A stretch of DNA of 64,000 nucleotides. It comes from Mucilaginibacter sp. 44-25. Lineage in GTDB: Bacteria; Bacteroidota; Bacteroidia; Sphingobacteriales; Sphingobacteriaceae. This document shows, in pieces, positions 61,018-64,000 of the stretch (within the stretch, counting starts at the first letter, position 1; each line of letters opens with the position of its first letter). The DNA lies in NCBI GenBank assembly GCA_001898335.1, contig MKTS01000010.1, forward strand, positions 26,298 through 90,297. The letters run 5' to 3'. Both the position numbers and the translations under genes were made by a program. The notes under the pieces were generated by a model. It ran no database searches. It saw only the letters and a program-made list of their open reading frames with translations, and was not told the origin of the DNA.

Positions 61018-63759
61018 TTAAAATAATCCTAACTGGCCTTTATCATCTATATCTATGTCGTCCGGATTGGTAATTTCCAGATCTATTTTTTTCTTTGGCT
61101 GCTCTGCTGGTTCAGGACTACTGTCAGTTTCATCAGCTACAGGGGCCTCATCTTTTACTTGTTTTTCTTCAGGGGTGACGATGATCTCGGTATCTTCAAC
61201 AGAATCAGGAGCCGGGTCGGGTACATCTTCCTCGTCATCATGTTCGGCAATCAGTTCCACGGCTTTTACCTGGTGTACCGATAGGCGGTTACCCATCGCT
61301 TTCATCCCTTTAACATCTATCAGATCGGTAAGGTTAAGCTCTACTGTTTCTTCTACTGCGGTTTTGCCCTTTAATTGCTCTACTTTAACCACCGGCTGTG
61401 CCGCGCCGGATATAATGACCAGTTTAGAACCACTCTCATCACTGATTATGCAGGATTGTTTACCTATGGCTATCGCCTCAAACGCAAAGCGTTTTACCAT
61501 GTAATTCTTAGATTTCCCGTCATAATGTACCACCGCGAATACTTTCGCAGGGTCATACTTCTCGATCAGGATCATCTTATCATCAAAGTGGTTATTGAGA
61601 TCGAAACTGGTAAGCTCGTAAACGCCGTTAGCCATAACTGTAAGGATGCGGTCATCGCCGTCAAACTCGCCCAGGTATTTGCCACGTCCATCAGCATTGA
61701 GGCGTTTCAGGATATCATCATACCATATTTTTCTGCCGGCAAGGGTAGAAATGCCCTTGCTTTTCAGTAAAACCTTTTTAATGGGATATTTGGTAACGAT
61801 ATTACCCATTGAGGCCCTGCCTTTGATAGCTATCTGAGCGAAATCTTCATCAAACTGGAGCTTTTTAAGTTTGGAATGAGGTTTCAGCTGCACGTTCACT
61901 ACTTCGGCCTCACCGTTAGGGTTGGCAGTGAAGTACAATACTTTGGAGCCTTTTGAGCCTTTGGTGAGGTCATACTCCTTATCACGCGTGATACCGGTAA
62001 CCGAGAAACGTTTAATATAAGCTACACCGCTTTGTCCATCTTTGTAGATCATGTTGTATACGGTGCGCTCGTCGTTTTTCTTGAAAACGGCTACGTGTAC
62101 AATATCCTTACCTACGAAAACCTTATCCTGCATTCTGGTTACAATAAAGCGGCCATCATTACGGAAAACGATAATGTCGTCAATATCGGAGCATTCGCCA
62201 ACCAGTTCTACATTCTCGTCTTTCTTTAAGCCGGAGCCGATAAAGCCGTCGACTCTGTTTACATAAAGCTTAACATTTGCCAAAGCAACCTGCGCCGCTT
62301 CAACACGGTCAAAGGTGCGTAGTTCGGTTTTACGTTCACGGCCTTTACCGTATTTCTCTTTCAGTTTTTCAAACCAGGCAATGGTATAATCAACCAGGTG
62401 CTTAAGATGGTACTTAACGGTTTTTATTTCCGCCTCGAGGTTTTTGATCTGTTCATCCGTTTTCTTTACGTCAAAACGGGTAATACTACTCATTGGCTTA
62501 TCAATGAGCTTCTTGTAATCATCCGCAGTAATAGGGCGATAGAACTGAGGGAAAAAAGGCTCGAATAAGCGGTTAAGAACACCAACTACTGTTTCAAAAT
62601 CTGTAGAGCTTTCATAGTCGGGGTGTTTGTACATCCCTTCCTGTATAAATATCTTTAACAGTGAGCTAAAGAATATCTTCTCCATCAGCTCTTTCAGCTT
62701 TATCTCCAGCTCTTGTTTCAGCAGGTCCTTGGTAAAGTGTGTGCTTTCGGTAAGCATATCGTTCACGCTCATAAAGCGTGGTTTATCGTCTTGTATTACG
62801 CAGGTGTTGGGCGATATGGAAACCTCACAGTCGGTAAATGCGTAAAGAGCGTCGATGGTAACATCGGGTGAAATACCCGGCGCAAGGTGCACCACAATCT
62901 CCACATCCTTAGCCGTGTTATCTTCTATTTTCTTGATCTTGATCTTACCCTTATCGTTAGCCGATATTACGCTATCAATTAAGCTGCCGGTGGTAGTACT
63001 AAAAGGTATCTCATTAATGATCAGTGTTTTTTTGTCACGCTCGATAATTTTGGCGCGAACACGCACTTTGCCGCCGCGCTGCCCGTCATTATAGGCAGAT
63101 ACGTCGGCCATGCCACCAGTAGGGAAATCCGGAAATAAATTCGGGCGTTCGCCACGCAATACGCCGACTGAAGCATCCAGTAGTTCCACAAAATTATGTG
63201 GCAAGATCTTGGTAGCCAAGCCTACGGCAATACCCTCGGCACCCTGGGCCAACAATAAAGGAAACTTAACCGGAAGGGTAATAGGCTCGCGGTTACGGCC
63301 ATCATAACTGGCCTGCCAAACCGTAGTGTCGGGATTAAACACAACATCCAGTGCAAATTTTGAAAGCCTGGCCTCAATATAACGCGGTGCCGCGGCCGAG
63401 TCGCCGGTGATGGGGTCGCCCCAGTTACCCTGGCAATCTATCAGTAGGTTTTTCTGTCCTATCTGTACCATGGCATCGCCAATAGAGGCATCGCCATGGG
63501 GATGGTACTTCATGGTGTTGCCAATAACGTTGGCGGCTTTGTTATAGCGGCCATCGTCCATCTCTTTCAGCGAGTGTAATATACGGCGCTGCACGGGTTT
63601 TAGGCCGTCGTTAATGTGCGGCACGGCACGGTCAAGAATTACGTAAGAGGCATAATCCAGGAACCAGTTTTCATATAACCCGTTGAGAGAGGTTACATTA
63701 TGAAGTACGTTATCTTCGTTGTTTTCGGGAGTATCAGTGTGGCTAATATCTTCGCTCAT
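61018..63759 (-). CDS. parC: DNA topoisomerase IV subunit A
   Basis: A 913-aa type IIA topoisomerase subunit. The DNA-cleaving Tyr127 is in SAAAPRYIEARLS, with the QRRILHSLKEMDDGRYNKAANVIGNTMKYHPHGDASIGDA block. The gyrase-specific box QRRGGKG is not seen in the C-terminal blades, so ParC rather than GyrA. It ends in an acidic tail of about 90 residues (DDEEDVPDPAP...IDDKGQLGLF). Confidence 0.92.
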   Translation of the reverse strand: MSEDISHTDTPENNEDNVLHNVTSLNGLYENWFLDYASYVILDRAVPHINDGLKPVQRRILHSLKEMDDGRYNKAANVIGNTMKYHPHGDASIGDAMVQIGQKNLLIDCQGNWGDPITGDSAAAPRYIEARLSKFALDVVFNPDTTVWQASYDGRNREPITLPVKFPLLLAQGAEGIAVGLATKILPHNFVELLDASVGVLRGERPNLFPDFPTGGMADVSAYNDGQRGGKVRVRAKIIERDKKTLIINEIPFSTTTGSLIDSVISANDKGKIKIKKIEDNTAKDVEIVVHLAPGISPDVTIDALYAFTDCEVSISPNTCVIQDDKPRFMSVNDMLTESTHFTKDLLKQELEIKLKELMEKIFFSSLLKIFIQEGMYKHPDYESSTDFETVVGVLNRLFEPFFPQFYRPITADDYKKLIDKPMSSITRFDVKKTDEQIKNLEAEIKTVKYHLKHLVDYTIAWFEKLKEKYGKGRERKTELRTFDRVEAAQVALANVKLYVNRVDGFIGSGLKKDENVELVGECSDIDDIIVFRNDGRFIVTRMQDKVFVGKDIVHVAVFKKNDERTVYNMIYKDGQSGVAYIKRFSVTGITRDKEYDLTKGSKGSKVLYFTANPNGEAEVVNVQLKPHSKLKKLQFDEDFAQIAIKGRASMGNIVTKYPIKKVLLKSKGISTLAGRKIWYDDILKRLNADGRGKYLGEFDGDDRILTVMANGVYELTSFDLNNHFDDKMILIEKYDPAKVFAVVHYDGKSKNYMVKRFAFEAIAIGKQSCIISDESGSKLVIISGAAQPVVKVEQLKGKTAVEETVELNLTDLIDVKGMKAMGNRLSVHQVKAVELIAEHDDEEDVPDPAPDSVEDTEIIVTPEEKQVKDEAPVADETDSSPEPAEQPKKKIDLEITNPDDIDIDDKGQLGLF

Positions 63760-63802
63760 TTATACAGCTATAAAATTAATGCGGATGGGTAAAGATAAGA
63801 GA

Positions 63803-63815
63803 ATGTGCAGATATG
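63803..63815. repeat. Copy of the ATGTGCAGATATG repeat
   Basis: Identical 13-mer to 53001-53013 in the gap upstream of parC, with related TGCACATTTT shortly after. Confidence 0.7.
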
Positions 63816-63897
63816 ATAAGGTGCGAGTTAGCATATTTTATGCACATTTTAACACTTTATTGATTTGCAAGGCTTCGACTTTTTACAGGCTGATTTC

Positions 63898-63987
63898 TCA
63901 TTGCCGTTGCTTTTAGGCAACGGTGTTTGTTTGATGTTTTAATACTGCTTTGTGATCCGTTGGCTTCAGCCAACGGCAATGATTGGA
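63898..63987. repeat. Pair of REP-like hairpins in opposite orientation
   Basis: Hairpin 1: CCGTTGC (63904-63910) / GCAACGG (63917-63923). Hairpin 2: CCGTTGGCT (63957-63965) / AGCCAACGG (63968-63976). The outer edge TCATTGCCGTTG (63898-63909) of the first is the inverse of the far edge of the second (63971-63982, one base apart), so the two form a mirrored pair as REP/RAYT-type elements do. Confidence 0.7.
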
Positions 63988-64000
63988 TATGCTAACTTGA

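Overview
The window looks like chromosomal DNA of a Bacteroidota bacterium, most likely family Sphingobacteriaceae (Mucilaginibacter or Pedobacter type). The grounds are the gliding/type IX secretion cluster gldK-gldL-gldM-gldN, a SprE/PorW-like lipoprotein, an ATP synthase operon whose beta and epsilon genes are absent from its end, promoter motifs of the TTTG / TAnnTTTG type, and DUF4271, DUF4142 and fasciclin proteins. No taxonomic search could be run, so the genus is an inference.

Layout. 1-4.7 kb: the start of a GNAT gene, a tandem pair of cupin/JmjC-like genes, a fasciclin protein and hemW, all on the minus strand. 4.8-11.5 kb: a mobilizable element with tyrosine integrase, membrane protein, excisionase-like HTH protein, a deletion-fused helicase/primase remnant, a folded oriT-like region, MobC, relaxase, and an antitoxin/zeta-like toxin pair. 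11.6-12.5 kb: an MBL-fold hydrolase with DUF3606. 12.6-26.5 kb: a sulfur-compound island with a TsdA-like thiosulfate dehydrogenase, DsrE, two orphan periplasmic binding proteins, peroxiredoxin, a LysR regulator, a ferredoxin-reductase-like flavoprotein, a Crp/Fnr regulator, TauE, YeeE plus DUF6691, a CstB-like persulfide dioxygenase/rhodanese, a TlpA-like thioredoxin, a methyltransferase and YeiH. 26.5-28.9 kb: a PadR pair and small secreted proteins. 29.0-29.2 kb: a transposase remnant and short repeats that may be the right end of the whole element. 29.3-38 kb: DUF4271, hemD, gldKLMN, uvrC. 38.1-42.9 kb: a peptide-export cassette (XRE regulator, double-glycine leader peptide, membrane proteins, thioredoxin-like protein, C39-peptidase ABC transporter). 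42.9-54.1 kb: PBP1A, SprE/PorW, atp operon. 54.1-64 kb: secretory-type peptidase, MarR-hutH, ftcD, DUF4142, GH35 beta-galactosidase, parC.

The most striking signal is regulatory. Four promoters in the sulfur island (before 13143, 18169, 19340 and 25523) carry the same palindrome, ATAAC-N5-GTTAT or a one-base variant, and in all four the centre lies exactly 55 nt before a TTTG that fits the -7 box. ATAAC-N5-GTTAT contains a T-N11-A core, and one of the four promoters drives the LysR gene itself, so the simplest reading is a self-contained LysR regulon covering the thiosulfate dehydrogenase operon, the persulfide oxidation/transport operon, YeiH and the regulator. Together with the integrase at one side and the transposase scar at the other, this suggests a roughly 24 kb sulfur-metabolism cargo region carried by an integrative mobilizable element between hemW and the DUF4271 gene.

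Other points of interest: a shared SRGI(S/G)R tail on the relaxase and the zeta-like toxin, a bacteriocin-like peptide with its own terminator and paired operator palindromes, and a perfect 24-bp palindrome in front of the marR-hutH operon.
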